From NCBI GenBank assembly GCA_034440575.1, contig JAOTOL010001569.1, positions 1,204,001 to 1,268,000 of the forward strand: a stretch of 64,000 bases of DNA, read 5' to 3'. The notes below the pieces were generated by a model, which was given only the letters and a program-made list of their open reading frames with translations, had not been told where the DNA came from and made no database searches. Shown piece after piece: positions 20,701 through 32,328 of this stretch. The number at the start of each line of letters is the position of its first letter. Within the stretch, counting starts at the first letter, position 1. The translations under genes and the position numbers were made by a program. Source of the stretch: Imbricaverruca yamaguchii. Taxonomy: Eukaryota; Arthropoda; Thecostraca; Neoverrucidae.

Positions 20701-20829
20701 GGCTCACACAGTACCAACCGGAGGCCACCGCCACCGGCTGCCAGTCTCGATCTCTCGGAAACCGAGTACGGCCGAGGCTTGGTACCAGGAACTGAGAGAT
20801 AGCACTGCCGGGGCTAGTTGAGCAATCGC

Positions 20830-21945
20830 GACCGGGGAAAGATGAGCCGTGGATGAACCGTGGTCTAGTAATGTGTCGCATGTTGCCGATGTTTTTTCTC
20901 ATAAAACATGACAAATTGGCATACAATTGTTGTTCAGCATGTTGATGTCCAGCAGATTGTTGTCTTATGAGTTATGGTGTGACAATACCAGGCAAAAGTG
21001 CGGTGAAAATGTGTCAAAGTAAAAATATACCTTTCTTTGTGCTAGCTTTCATGTCTTTTCACACCAGAATACATGAGCTGAGAAAGTGACCATGCCACCA
21101 GGTGACAGTGACCGTAGAAAGCCAGCAACACAAAAAGTAATGCTTCCCAAAAGTCATCCAAGCATTTATTTACCTGAACAAAGCTTGTGACCAACTTACC
21201 TCACCACCTGAATCAACTTTCTCCACATGTGGGATAAGTTGAGACAAGGGTGACATTTCAGAGAAATTCAAAATATGATTTATATATAACTGTTTCAGAA
21301 CATAGTTATATGACTCAGTTGTGCCCAAAATAATATGGGTCCATTTGAGAATATGGACACAAATAGTTAAACTGCATCACCACATGCGCTCAAGGCCCTC
21401 TCAGGCAAAAATTGGCTCAGCTTACCTCAACTTCCAATACTCAATATTTTTTTTCTCCATTAAATACACACCATGTTTGCAACATAAATATTCCAACCAG
21501 GGAAATAGAAGGTAAGAAATGTTCATGGTTGCCCAAACATCCCTTACCTTCACAACTTACAAACATTATTAACCAATGTGCAGCCTTCTTTGCCATAAAG
21601 ATGTTGCTACATGGGAAAATGAATTTTATATTCAGCAGGTTGATTCCATTTTGGTTTTTCCACCTACACTGGTTCACTTTTGGCCTCATAAAGGCTTTTT
21701 GATCAAAACAAACAAAAAAAGAACAGGAGCAGAGCATCTGACAGCATGAGTCCACAGGGCTGAATATACTATGCACAAAACTGAATTTCCCTGACAGTTA
21801 TAGACTACAACACATGGAGATATAGACTACATGTCAACATCTTCAGAAAATAATAATTGTGACAAGTGGGGGAGAATGGGGATGAAAAGGCAAGGCAAAG
21901 AGCACCTGCAGTTCAAAATATTGCTACACAAGACATGCATCAGCA
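20830..21945. other. AT-rich intergenic, no gene
   Basis: Frames of 60-110 codons occur on both strands without recognisable motifs. Nothing supported. Confidence 0.4.
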
Positions 21946-21947
21946 TG

Positions 21948-22592
21948 CATGAAAAAAAAACATAAGAGCACTCTCAGCTGTATGTACCATACAGAAGTGA
22001 ATAAGTCACCAGGAAGCTTTACTGTGCATGTCAGGCAACATTTGGAATACTGTTTCCAAGCTTGGTCTCCTAGTTATGAAAAAGACTGTTGGCTTTTAGA
22101 GAAAAAGAGGGCTACAAAAATGGATAATGGTAGCAGTAACCTGGCATATGAGGAAAGACTGAAGAAATTGAATATGTTTTCACTTAGATATAGAAGGCTG
22201 AGAGATCTCATTGAGGTCTTTTAATTTGTTCATGGTCAGGAAAAGGGATATATCAGGGAAATATCTTATTTAACAGAAATGATGTAATTAGAGGTCATCA
22301 ATTCAAAATTAAAGTTAACCACAACAGGACAAGGTTAAAACAGTCTTTCTTCACCAACAGGGTAATAGAACAGTGGAGCCAGCTGCCAGAAACCATTGTC
22401 AGTAGCAGCGTATTGAACATTTTTTTAAAACAGCATAGACAATCATAAGAATTGTGGGCTTGCTTTTCAGTATTCCAGGGAGGGCTGATCAACAGATTTG
22501 GTCGGCAACTGGTTGAACATACATGGTATACCCAAGAAGGGCCATTGTGGCTCATAGTTGCACTGATCTTTTATGTCTTTGTCTTTAGGATA
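21948..22592 (+). mobile_element. CR1-like LINE, 3' fragment, copy 1
   Basis: Matches the C-terminal coding part and 3' UTR of the LINE at 29932-32328 (pieces encoding SPSYEKDCWLLE, RLKKLNMFSLRYRRLR) with several small deletions and stops. It ends with the conserved TTGCACTGATCTTTTATGTC tail and TGTCTTT repeats. 5'-truncated, as is usual for LINE copies. Confidence 0.85.
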
Positions 22593-22599
22593 CCAGTAG

Positions 22600-23208
22600 T
22601 GTTGTGTCTCAGGAAGCTTTACTGTGCATATGTCAGGCCACATTTGGAACACTGCATCCAAGCTTGGGCTCCTAGCTATGAAAAAGATTGTTGGCTTTTG
22701 GAGAGAGTACAAAAGAGGGCTACAAAAATGGTTAATGGCATAAGCAACCTGGCATATGAGGGAAGATTGAAGAAATTGAATATGTTTTCACTTAGATATA
22801 GAAGGCTGAAAGATCTCATCAAGGTCTTTAAATTTGTCCATGGTCTGGAGAGGGGATATCTTGGGGAAATGCTTGAATTGAAACAGAAATGATGCAATTA
22901 GAGGTCATCAATTCAAAATTAAAGTTAACCACAGCAGAACAAGGTTAAGGCAGACTTTCTTCACCAACAGGGTAGTAGAACACTGGAACCAGCTGCCAGA
23001 AAACATTGTCAGTAGCAGCACATTGAACATCTTTAAAAACAGCATAGACAATCATTATACGAATAGAGGGCTTGCTTTTCAGTATTACAGGGAGGGCTGA
23101 TTGACAGATTTGGTGGGCAACTGGTTTAGTGTACAAAGTGCAACCAAGAAAGGCCCTTGTGGCTCATAGTTGCACTAATCTTTTGTCCTTATGTCTTTAT
23201 GTCTCTGA
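22600..23208 (+). mobile_element. CR1-like LINE, 3' fragment, copy 2
   Basis: A second 5'-truncated copy in the same orientation, starting at nearly the same internal position (AGGAAGCTTTACTGTGC) as copy 1. It encodes RPHLEHCIQAWAPSYEKDC and later LINE residues and ends in the octamer tail (TTATGTCTTTATGTCT). Two tails in tandem suggest a local duplication or a second insertion into the first tail. Confidence 0.88.
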
Positions 23209-23209
23209 A

Positions 23210-23818
23210 CATAATTAACTGTCCTGCACCAAAGCACTAAGCATACACTGATAGGCAGGGTGGGAATTAAAGCACTTCTTAAGAGATTTAATCTCTTAAA
23301 ACATTTTTGCACTCCGGATTCATACTGGATAGAATGGGCTCCACATGTACTGACACAAACATGCAGAAGGAACAAAAATACCACTAAAAAATTAATACAA
23401 GATTGAAGAAAATATCCACCAAACATGTAATTTTACTTACGGTTTCCAAATAACTACCAGAAACCTGATTTCGAGCCACCCTATAGTGGGAAAAACTGAC
23501 AGCTTTAAGAGACGCTTCCGGAGTGCCAGAGACCACCGATCGGAATTTGCTGCGTAAGCATTTTCTGTTATGAAAACTGTTCTTCAACCAATCAATGCAA
23601 GGTACTTTTTAAATGGCGTCATAACCATTAGCAACTTTGAACACATGTTTTGAACAATTAGCAGTGCAATGCTGCAAACACAAGACCTTGACTGATCCTT
23701 TGCGCACCACTGTCGCTTCCGACTGTGTGAGGTAGTGGTGTTGGGTCCATATCATGCAGGGAATTAGCTGAGTATGTAGGTAGGTGTGTGCTCTGAGCTG
23801 AGGGTGCGCCACCGTGAC
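23210..23818. other. intergenic, no gene
   Basis: No supported coding, RNA or repeat feature. Confidence 0.4.
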
Positions 23819-23957
23819 CAGGGACCATTAGGTACCATTAGGACTATTAGAACCACTAGGCACCATTAGGACCACTAGGTACCGTTAGGACCACTAGGGA
23901 CCATTAGGACCACTAGGTACCATCAGGACCATTAGGTACCATCAGGACCATTAGGTA
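23819..23957. repeat. 19-bp minisatellite (array M1, CCATTAGG orientation)
   Basis: Units like GGACCATTAGGTACCATCA. First of a set of arrays of the same unit that bound the duplicated units up to 36185. This array plus 23958-25446 is the inverted copy of 28380-29931. Confidence 0.88.
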
Positions 23958-25446
23958 TATAATCAAATAATTAAATGACTTTAAATACAGGTTTGAAATA
24001 ATCTGAATAATTCCATTGAATTGAAATACATTATAGCTATGCTAGGATATTTCTTTATCATTCGAAAATGGGTTTTACGGAACCGCCTAGCTTCACACAT
24101 CCAGCTCCATTGCGCATATATTTATCCATCACTAGCATGCCAATTTCCTCTAGTGGCGGTTTGTGCGGTTGCTGCTGGTGGTTCGGTAGTCTGGAGTTGT
24201 TTAGTTCTCTTTGAAGCACCGATCGCGGTGATTTGCCATGTATGCGTACATATAGTGCATAGAACATAATTTGAGAATGGTAGTTCACATTAGTGATATA
24301 AAGGACTTCAGACCTAGGAATAAGTACGGCTTACGTCCATCTGCGCCAGTTCGGGTCATGTGGAGAGGCTTGCGGGGAAAAATTGCGGTGAATCAAGCGG
24401 ACCGCTATACAACACAAGTACTAAAACTGGCTGGCAAGTGGTAAGTTCGGTGTGTTTTTTACATACGTTTCATTTGGTAGTGTTTATTAAACAAGACCAC
24501 TAACTTCTGGCAACGATCACATGACAAATCACTTGCATTTGGCACCTAGTGAAAGAAGCTCTACTGATTTATGTACATTGGGGAAGAGGCGGGGTGGGGG
24601 TCTGAACACTTAAGACGTCAAGTAACAAATAACTACTGCTGATTCTGTATGGCTGAATCGGTAATTGCACCGTGTACTAAACATGAAAATGAACAAGCTG
24701 TCCAATGTTCAAATGGTTCCTTTTGATAAAATAATTCAACCGCTTGAAAAAAGCATCCTTGAAAAACGCCATAATTTCTTAACGGTGTGCCATATTCCAA
24801 ACCTGAAAATGTGGTTGTGCAGGATTATTTCACTGCAACTGTTGTGACACTAGTTATTAGTAACCACTGCAGAATGCAACTACTGGTGCAGTTGTAAACA
24901 AAAAATAAATAATTTCCTTGTGTTTTTTTTTCAAGCCCACTGCTTTCGGAAGCGATGGCGTCTGTGGACTGCTAGCTCCATGAGCAAATAATTAGTAGAA
25001 CTATGTGATCAGACTTTCATATTTCAGTAGAGAAAGGTCCATTGTTCATGAATCCTGCCATCTTCTTTATTTACTCTCTAAACAGGATGTTGTAGACGTC
25101 CAAAAGGTAGGTATTCAGTAAACGGTATATGTTTGGATGCCCCCACATCCACCTAGGGGAAAGGGGTCCTGAACAGTTGTTTCCTGAACCTTTTGTATGT
25201 CTCCCACATCACGTTTGGTGCATAAAGCACAAAAAGATGGTGGTGTTTGTAAGCAGTTTACCTTTGTCTATCAAAATACAAAGCACTGGTCATGTCAAAG
25301 GTGACTGAGATGTATTCAAAAGACCAAACAAAGTATTTTACACTTTACGATAGCATCTAGCTTTTTGTGAGAATTTAAATGTGCACCCTCAAGTAAGATG
25401 TATGTAAGATATGATTAGATTTTCCTTGATTCTCCTCCCTAGAAAA
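23958..25446 (+). repeat. unit segment A (copy II)
   Basis: Reverse-complement copy of 28380-29863 over its whole length (shared landmarks: GCTATGCTAGGATAT, CCATCACTAGCATGCCAATT, AAGATGTATGTAAGATATGA). It carries the exon at 24277-24440. It ends at CTCCTCCCTAG next to the palindromic edge of the array at 25447. Confidence 0.85.
24277..24440 (+). CDS. first exon of BEN-like gene (copy II, intact)
   Basis: ATG at 24277, 54 codons plus two bases, then the donor GTAAGTTCGG at 24441. It encodes MVVHISDIKDFRPRNKYG, then a segment ending QADRYTTQVLKLAGK. The pattern (V-V-x-I-x-D-I-K-x-F-x-P followed by a Y-x-x-Q-V-L strand) resembles N-terminal modules of arthropod BEN-family proteins I recall, not verified. 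The inverted counterpart at 29380-29530 has a stop (TTC TGA CCC) and a deletion. The next exon in phase 2 was not identified. Confidence 0.55.
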
Positions 25447-25790
25447 AAAATTCCATTAGGAATTTCCTAATGGTCTTGCCCCATGGAAATTGGAACATTC
25501 CGAATGGTCTGATGGTACCTAATGGTCCTAATGGTACCTAATGGTACCTAAATGTTCTAATGGTACCTAATGGTCCTAATGGTACCTAATGGTCCTGATG
25601 GTACCTAATGGTCCTGATGGTACCTAATGGCCCTGATAGTTCTAATGGTACCTAATGGTCCTGATGGTACCTAATGGTCCTGATGGTATCTAATGGTTCT
25701 AATGGTACCTGGTGGTTTCCTGATGATTCCTGGGATCCTAATGGACCCTCATGATCCCAATATCCCCTGGTGGTTTCTAGTGATCTGAAT
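25447..25790. repeat. 19-bp minisatellite (array M2, CCTAATGG orientation)
   Basis: Units of TCCTGATGGTACCTAATGG with substitutions, about 15 copies. The left edge is a near-perfect palindrome, CCATTAGGAATTTCCTAATGG, followed by CTTGCCCCATGGAAATTGG. The same edge, reverse-complemented, closes the array at 36180. Confidence 0.9.
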
Positions 25791-26379
25791 GGTGGGCTTT
25801 CTAGCAGAAAAATATATTGATGTTGGGAACAGTTTTTGGATGTTTACCCTCGATGTATGAATCGTGGTACGAATTCCCTTCTTTTATTCCATGCCTAAGG
25901 GCAACACGCAACGCTATGACTCTTGCAGCATTTTGCCGTAGCTGTTGCACACACACATACATATAAGTAAGCATTTCTCAACACTGCGCCGCCTGATACA
26001 ATGCACCACGTTGGAATCGGGCATTTAATCAGGTCCATAAATAAATGCCAACTACTAGAAGTGTTGGGCTTTGCTTTCATATTTATTGATAGGGGTTCAC
26101 GCAGCAGCCATACTTTTGAAACCATCAGTATGTGAGCCAGCTACGGAATGGAACAGTGCCAAAGTTCTGCGCACAACACGGTAAAGTTTTACCAGCTTCC
26201 AACGATATATTCCACAACATACGGATGGATGGCATAAATTGCGGTTTTTTTCCTATCACAACCAGGCCAAAATCAAGGCGTGTGGCACGACTGTTCGGCG
26301 CGAGAAGCGGAGTGACCGTGGCTCAGCTTCTTTCTGCATTTCTGGTGCAGCAGGATACTTCAGTTTTGTGCGCAGGTCG

Positions 26380-26495
26380 TGTTTTTTATATATTCAGGAA
26401 CCTGGACACCTTTCGTTCCACAAGCGCTATGTAGTCAGCGGATCTCCTGGTCAGTTGCAGGTGTCTTTTTAGTTCATCTGTGGAAAACAGTTCGC
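26380..26495 (-). pseudogene. BEN-like last exon (copy I)
   Basis: The acceptor ATATTTCAG precedes 26495. Phase fits the exon at 26905-27086: one leftover base plus GC gives Gly. It encodes GELFSTDELKRHLQL, RSADYIALVERK, then a stop shortly after SRFLN. The F-x-x-x-E-L-x-x-H followed by R-S-A pattern recalls BEN domains; this is from memory. In copy III (35160-35380) the frame runs longer. Confidence 0.5.
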
Positions 26496-26904
26496 CTGAA
26501 ATATAACATGATATATAAACTGTACGGCCATTAATGCATATGCAATTAAGTGTTGTTGATCCAGGGTTTTTGCTTCATAACGTTTACAAGGGCGATCACC
26601 GTAAGGAATAAAACTATGACTGCACCCACCTTGGAACTAACAAAAGCAAAAACACTAACATATATATAGCCTATAAACAAATGAAATTTGAAAAGGGCCA
26701 ATGCGCCATCTGCAAATGGGACCACGGGACTATTCCATTAATCTACAGTGTGGAAGAAGATCGGAGAGGTTCGGGGAGACTCGAACAGGAAATGAATGGA
26801 ACAGCGGGCAGACATTTGGGCAGATATGAACTTATGAGCTGCTCACGGACTGATCTTGTCTTCCAATAGTACTCTGGGTTTGTTGGGTCTTGATTCATTC
26901 TCAC

Positions 26905-27086
26905 CTTGTCCTTGAACAGCAGCGGGCACTTCGTGCTGGAATGCATGGTTCAGCTCCTGCAGCTGCTTGGCATAATCCTGAAGAGCCTCTTTGTTGCTCT
27001 CGAGGAGGGTGACCTGCTGCTTCAGCTGAGTAACCTCCTCATTCTGCTTTGCCATCTCTTTCTGCAGGAGTCTGAACTTCTTGTAC
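26905..27086 (-). CDS. coiled-coil exon of BEN-like gene (copy I)
   Basis: Acceptor TTTCTGATAG and donor GACAAG/GTGAGAATGA frame an exon of 182 bases with no stop. It encodes YKKFRLLQKEMAKQNEEVTQ, then heptad-like LKQQVTLLESNKEALQDYAK and QLQELNHAFQHEV: a dimerising coiled coil. Phases match exons on both sides (128 + 182 bases, then GC of the next). The copy III counterpart 34562-34743 has exactly the same length but carries a TAG. Confidence 0.6.
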
Positions 27087-27959
27087 CTATCAGAAATTGA
27101 ATATTTGGGTTTAGGGATGCCCCGACAGCAGGGTCATTTGGCGCCCAGTACCTATTAAATACACAACATTAGTAATGTCATTGCGATAAAGGACCTAAAC
27201 ATGGGATAGTGAGGATTGAAACTTCCAGGAGAAATTAGCATTAAAGGTGAAAGTAATCAAACATCCTTCCTCACAACCATACAAGTGCTATATATTTTGA
27301 TGGGTTATTGCTAATTTCCCTTGATTCTGGGGTCCTTGCTTCGATACAACTTGGCGATGCCCCCGAAATTAACAACTTCCATCCATCCAAAAAATATGAT
27401 GACCCCATCAATCAGCATCTCTCTCTTGAGTTATGGGCGCTAAATGACCTAGTAGTCGGCGCGCCCTTAAACCCAAATAATCAATCAATCTTGAGTTATG
27501 TGGACGGCTATGAATCCACATATACACAACACGCACACTGTACACTGATAAAGTGTAATCTGACACTTTACATGGCTGCGGCAAGCACAATCAGCTGGCT
27601 ACATTTGCTAGTGACCAGCAAATTATAGTTCGTTTTCTCTACTTACCTTCAGGAAATACTGTACATGAATTATATATATTGGTGTCTAAGCCAGATGAAA
27701 GTTCAAATACGTCGTGTAGAAATGAAATGATTATTGTACTGAAGTCGAAGTATTGTAGTATTGTATTGTACGTCTTGTATTGTGTTGTACGTTTTGTATT
27801 GTACGTCGAAGTACTGTACTGAACTTCTTCATTGCAAGCATATCTAAGAAGCATCACAACTTAACATTGGTAAACTGTGTTCACACATTCCTGCTGATCC
27901 TTTGAAACCACTACGGGTTAAATACCCGTAATTTATTCATTTTAATTAAATATACTTAC

Positions 27960-28087
27960 TTGGCTTGTTTTTCCAGTGGTTGATGGATATCAACTGCAAG
28001 TGCAGAGGTGCCACTAAAGATACCTTCATCAGAGGCAGCTTAGCACCTTTTGGCCGACTGATCAGTCTCGTCAGGCTGGAGCTGTTG
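27960..28087 (-). pseudogene. internal exon of BEN-like gene (copy I)
   Basis: Acceptor ATTCTGCAG and donor CCAA/GTAAGT. It encodes QQLQPDETDQSAKRC, a stop (TAA; TAT in copy III), then AASDEGIFSGTSALAVDIHQ and PLEKQAK, leading in phase into the coiled-coil exon. One nonsense change makes copy I non-functional here. Confidence 0.5.
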
Positions 28088-28379
28088 CTGCAGAATATAC
28101 ACAAATAATTACAATCATGGAGATTAGTGAGCTATTAAGGTTTTTGGTGCATCAACAGCTCTGGCTATATACCCAGTAATCATGATTATCACGCATTTCA
28201 CTACTGCAACAGCAATGATGCATCTAGATTCTGTAAAAATAGTAAACACACAAAAAGGAACTTGTATGCTGATGTGCAGAAAGGAACAATGAAAACAAAA
28301 TTTTAGCAGAATACACCACATAGTCACGGCATCCTTGTGATATGTCCACTCATTGAAGCTAGCATAGATGGCATACAGT

Positions 28380-29863
28380 GGGAGGAGAATCAAGGAATAT
28401 ATAATCATATCTCACATACATCTTACTTTAGGGTACATATGTAAATTGTCACAAAAAGCTTGATGCAATTGTAAAGTTGAAATTATTTTGCTTGGTCTTT
28501 TGAATGCATGTCAGAGTCACCTTTGACATGATCAGTGCTTTGTATTTTGATAGACAAAGGTGGATTGCTTACAAACACCACCATCTTGTTGTGCTTTATG
28601 CACCAAACATGATGTGGGAGACATACAAAAGGTAGGTGTTCAGTAAACATAACTATTCAGGACCCCTTTCCCCAAGGTGGAAGTGGGGGCATCTAAACAT
28701 ATACAGTTCACTGAACACCTACCTTTGGACGTCCACAGCATCCTGTTCAGAGAGTAAATGAAGAAGATGGCAGTGTCCATGAGCAATGGACCTTTCTCTA
28801 CTGAAATATGAAAGTCTGACCATATAGTTCTACTAATGCTTTGCTCATGGAGCTAGCAGTCCGCAGGCGCCATCGCTTCCGATAGCAGTAGGCTTGAAAA
28901 AAAACACAAGGAAATTACCTATTTTTTGTTTGCAACTGCACCAGTAGTTATATTCTGTAGTGGCTACTAATGACTAGTGTCACAACAGTTGCAGTGAAGT
29001 AATCCTGCATAACCACATCTCCATGTTTGGAATATGCCACACCGCTAAGAAATTATGGTGATTTTCAAGGATGCTTTTTTCAAGCGGTTGAATAATTTCA
29101 TCAAAAGGAACCTTTGAACATTGGATAGCTTGTTCATTTTCATGTTTAGTACACCGTGCATTTACCGGTTCAACCACACAGAATCAGCAGTAGTTATTTG
29201 TTGCATGGCGTCTTAAGTGTTCAGATGTACATAAGTCTTCCCAAATGTACATAAATCAGTAGTTTCTTTCACTAGGTGCCAAAGGCAAGCGATTTGTCAT
29301 CTGATCGTTGCCAGAAGTTAGTGGTCTTGTTTAGGAAACACTATCAAATGAAACGTATGCAAAAAAGCACACCGAAATTACCACTTACCAGCCAGTTTTA
29401 GTCTTTGTGCTGTATAACGGTCCGTTTGATCCGCCGCAAGCCTCTCCGCATGACCCGGACTGGCGCAGATGGATGTAAATCGTACTTATTCTTGGGTCAG
29501 AAGTCCTGTATATCAGTAATGTGAACTACCTTTCTCAAATTATCTTTTAGGTCCGATATTTATGTATAAGTGGCAAATCACCGTGATCGGCGCTTCAAAG
29601 AAAACCAAACAACTCCAGACTAGCGAACCTCCAACAGCAACCGCACAAACCGCAACTAGAGGAAATTGGCATGCTAGTGATGGATAAATATATGCGCAAT
29701 AGAGATGGATATGTGAAGATAGGCGGTTCCGTCAAACCACTTTTCGCCTGATAACGAAATATCCTAGCATAGCTATAATGTATTTCAATTAATTCAATTA
29801 AATTAAATTCTTCGAATTATTTCAAACCTGTATTTAAAGTAAATTAATTATTTGATTATATTC
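28380..29863 (-). repeat. unit segment A (copy I), inverted copy of 23958-25446
   Basis: Joined directly to segment B at 28384 (GTGGGAGGAGAATCAAGG). A conserved but probably non-coding frame occurs in both A copies (24665-24847 plus and 28980-29177 minus, sharing IIQPLEKSILE and ISLQLL or TSLQLL endings); it may be a further exon. The exon corresponding to 24277-24440 is broken here. Confidence 0.85.
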
Positions 29864-29931
29864 CTAATGGTCCTGATGGTACCTAATGGTCCTGATGGTA
29901 CCTAATGGTCTTCATGGTACCTAATGGTCCT
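29864..29931. repeat. 19-bp minisatellite (array M3, left part)
   Basis: CCTAATGGTCCTGATGGTAC units. Interrupted at 29932 by a LINE and continuing at 32329 in the same orientation. Confidence 0.88.
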
Positions 29932-32328
29932 AGACATAAAGACATAAAAGATTAGTGCAACTATGAGCCACAAGGGCCCTTCTTGGTTGCACTCTGTACA
30001 CTGAACCAGTTGCACACCAAAATTGTTAATCAGCCCTCCCTGTAATACTGAAAAGCAAGCCCTATATTCTTATAATGATTGTCTATGCTGTTTTTAAAGA
30101 TGTTCAATGTGCTGCTACTGACGATGTTTTCTGGCAGCTGGTTCCAGTGTTCCACTACCCTGTTGGTGAAGAAAGTTTGCCTTAACCTTGTTCTGCTGTG
30201 GTTAACTTTAATTTTGAATTTATGACCTCTAATTGCATCATTTCTGTTAAATTCAAACATTTCCCCAAGGTATCCCCTCTCCAGACCATTGACAAATTTA
30301 AAGACCTCGATGAGATCTCCTCTCAGCCTTCTATATCTAAGTGAAAACATATTCAATTTCTTCAATCTTTCCTCATATGCCAGGTTGCTTATGCCATTAA
30401 CCATTTTTGTAGCCCTCTTTTGTACTCTCTCCAAAAGCCAACAATCTTTTTCATAGCTAGGAGACCAAGCTTGGATGCAGTATTCCAAATGTGGCCTGAC
30501 GTATGCACAGTAAAGCTTCCTGATCACTTCCTCACTTCTGTATGATACATTCCTATTTATTGCCCCGAGCATTCTCAGTGCCTTCTTCCTGGCTTCCTTG
30601 GTCTGTTCTGATGCCCCCAGTTTTGTGTTTAGAATAACACCTAAATCCTTCTCCTGTTGAGTCACTGATAGCACTTGGCCACCCATCAAGTATGGAGCCT
30701 TCATATGCTGCTTACCTACATGCATGATTTTGCACTTATCAAAGTTAAATTTCATTTGCCATTCTTCGGACCACTTCACAAGTTCGTCTAAGTCTTTTTG
30801 CAGCGAGATATGCTCATCCTGACCTGTTATTGCTCTAAAGACCTTCAAATCATCCGCAAATTTCAAAACTTTACTGCTTAGGCCACTTTCAATGTTATTT
30901 ACAAATATGATGAAGAGTAATGGCCCTAGTACTGACCCCTGGGGGACTCCACTAAGAACATTTTGCCATGATGACTTTGTACCATTTAGCATCACTCTTT
31001 GCTGTCTATCTGAAAGCCACAACTCTATCCATTTTAAGATGCTACCTGCAATACCATGGGACTGAAGCTGTATCATTAACCGTTTATGGGGTACCTTGTC
31101 AAAGGCCTTACTAAAGTCAAGATATGCTACATCAACCTGATTTCCCTGATCAAATTGTTCTGTGGCGAAGTTAAAAAAGTCCAAGAGGTTTGTGAGACAC
31201 GATCGTCCTTTTCTAAACCCATGTTGAGTATTTTGAATCAATCTGCTACCTTCCAGATAACTAACTATTCTATCCTTGATAATTGATTCGAGTACCTTGC
31301 ATACTAGGGATGTGAGACTTATTGGCCTATAGTTCTCAACTTTCCCTCTTTCTCCTTTCTTGAAAATAGGAACTACATTTGCCCTTTTCCAATCGGTTGG
31401 AATTTCATTATGTGAAACTGATCTACAAAATATTATACTTAGTGGAAATGCCAGTTCCTTTTCAGTTTCCCGCAACACCCTAGCATAAATTTCATCAGGT
31501 CCTGCTGCCTTATTTTGCTTTATTTTCCTGATATGATTGTAAACAACATCACTATCAATGAAATCAACATCATTTGTCAGATCCCATGTCACTGAACTAT
31601 GGTGTATGGTCGGCAGATTGGTCATATCTTCCAATGTAAACACTGATTTGAACTGCTTGCTCAGCTCCTCAACCATCTCACTATCCTCACCCAATGTAGT
31701 CCCGTTTACTTCCAGCGGACCAATTGTGCTAGAAACTTTACTCAGCTTGTAGAAACTAAAGAACTTTTTACTGTCCCCATTACAGTTTCTAGCTAAATCC
31801 AGTTCTTTTGCTCGCTTTGCTGCTCTGGTTTTTTGCTTCACAGTGTCTCTAGCTTTTCGATACGCCTTTAGATTAACGACATTTGAGGCTTCTTTAAAAA
31901 CTATAAATGCAGTTTTCTTAGCCTTAATTGTTTTTATGACGTCTGGTGTAAGCCATGCTGGCTTTCCTACCCTTCTTTTGCGTCTTTGCTTTTGGGGGAC
32001 ATGTCTAATCTGAGTTTCCTTCAAGTAAGATTTGAACTTTTCCCACATTTCACAGGCATTTAAATTGGAGAATTGTTCTTCCCATCTGATGGCACTTAAA
32101 GCCGCTCTCATGCCGTTAAAGTCTGCTCTGTTGAAATTTGGAACCTTTACCAAATTATCCTTGATAATTTCCCCTACATGTGCCTTGAATCTAACTATGT
32201 TATGGTCACTTTTTCCCAGAGTTTCGCCTACAGTCAAGTCTTGAACCAAGTCACTTAAATCCGAGAATACAAGGTCCAAGAATGAACCATGCCTGGTAGG
32301 TTCCGATACAAACTGGTGTAAGAACAGG
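29932..32328 (-). mobile_element. CR1-like LINE, 5'-truncated, RT ORF intact
   Basis: About 2.4 kb inserted in the 19-bp array. The 3' end (left) carries octamer repeats of CATAAAGA type, the tail style of CR1-clade LINEs. The left truncation is inside the endonuclease: the first residues (FLDLVFSD, GKSDHN) are the end of an APE-type endonuclease domain. Compared with 58639-59748 there are only a few differences, so the family moved recently. Confidence 0.95.
30030..32279 (-). CDS. LINE ORF2: endonuclease end plus reverse transcriptase
   Basis: 749 codons open; the frame continues upstream of the first Met to the truncation point near 32328, so no native start is present. Reverse transcriptase blocks in order: KAAGPDEIYARVL, WKRANVVPIFKKG, NYRPISLTSLVCKVLE, HGFRKGRSCLTNLL, AYLDFSKAFDKVPH, SGVPQGSVLGPLLF and the active-site FADDLKVF. 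The C-terminal region has YVRPHLEYCIQAWSPSYEKD. The enzyme copies its RNA at a nicked target; lacking most of the endonuclease, this copy is probably immobile. Confidence 0.95.
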   Translation of the reverse strand: MDLVFSDLSDLVQDLTVGETLGKSDHNIVRFKAHVGEIIKDNLVKVPNFNRADFNGMRAALSAIRWEEQFSNLNACEMWEKFKSYLKETQIRHVPQKQRRKRRVGKPAWLTPDVIKTIKAKKTAFIVFKEASNVVNLKAYRKARDTVKQKTRAAKRAKELDLARNCNGDSKKFFSFYKLSKVSSTIGPLEVNGTTLGEDSEMVEELSKQFKSVFTLEDMTNLPTIHHSSVTWDLTNDVDFIDSDVVYNHIRKIKQNKAAGPDEIYARVLRETEKELAFPLSIIFCRSVSHNEIPTDWKRANVVPIFKKGERGKVENYRPISLTSLVCKVLESIIKDRIVSYLEGSRLIQNTQHGFRKGRSCLTNLLDFFNFATEQFDQGNQVDVAYLDFSKAFDKVPHKRLMIQLQSHGIAGSILKWIELWLSDRQQRVMLNGTKSSWQNVLSGVPQGSVLGPLLFIIFVNNIESGLSSKVLKFADDLKVFRAITGQDEHISLQKDLDELVKWSEEWQMKFNFDKCKIMHVGKQHMKAPYLMGGQVLSVTQQEKDLGVILNTKLGASEQTKEARKKALRMLGAINRNVSYRSEEVIRKLYCAYVRPHLEYCIQAWSPSYEKDCWLLERVQKRATKMVNGISNLAYEERLKKLNMFSLRYRRLRGDLIEVFKFVNGLERGYLGEMFEFNRNDAIRGHKFKIKVNHSRTRLRQTFFTNRVVEHWNQLPENIVSSSTLNIFKNSIDNHYKNIGLAFQYYREG

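Noticed and set aside
22298..22897. Minus-strand frames over the LINE tails
   Set aside because: Antisense of the plus-strand LINE fragments.
25447..25790. CRISPR-like array of 19-bp repeats
   Set aside because: Units are directly adjacent and drifting, no unique spacers, no cas genes, eukaryotic context.
26132..26472. Plus-strand frames of 77-100 codons
   Set aside because: Opposite to the BEN-like last exon, whose phase and splice sites agree with its neighbours.
31086..32244. Plus-strand frames of 64-70 codons
   Set aside because: Antisense shadows of the LINE reverse transcriptase ORF.
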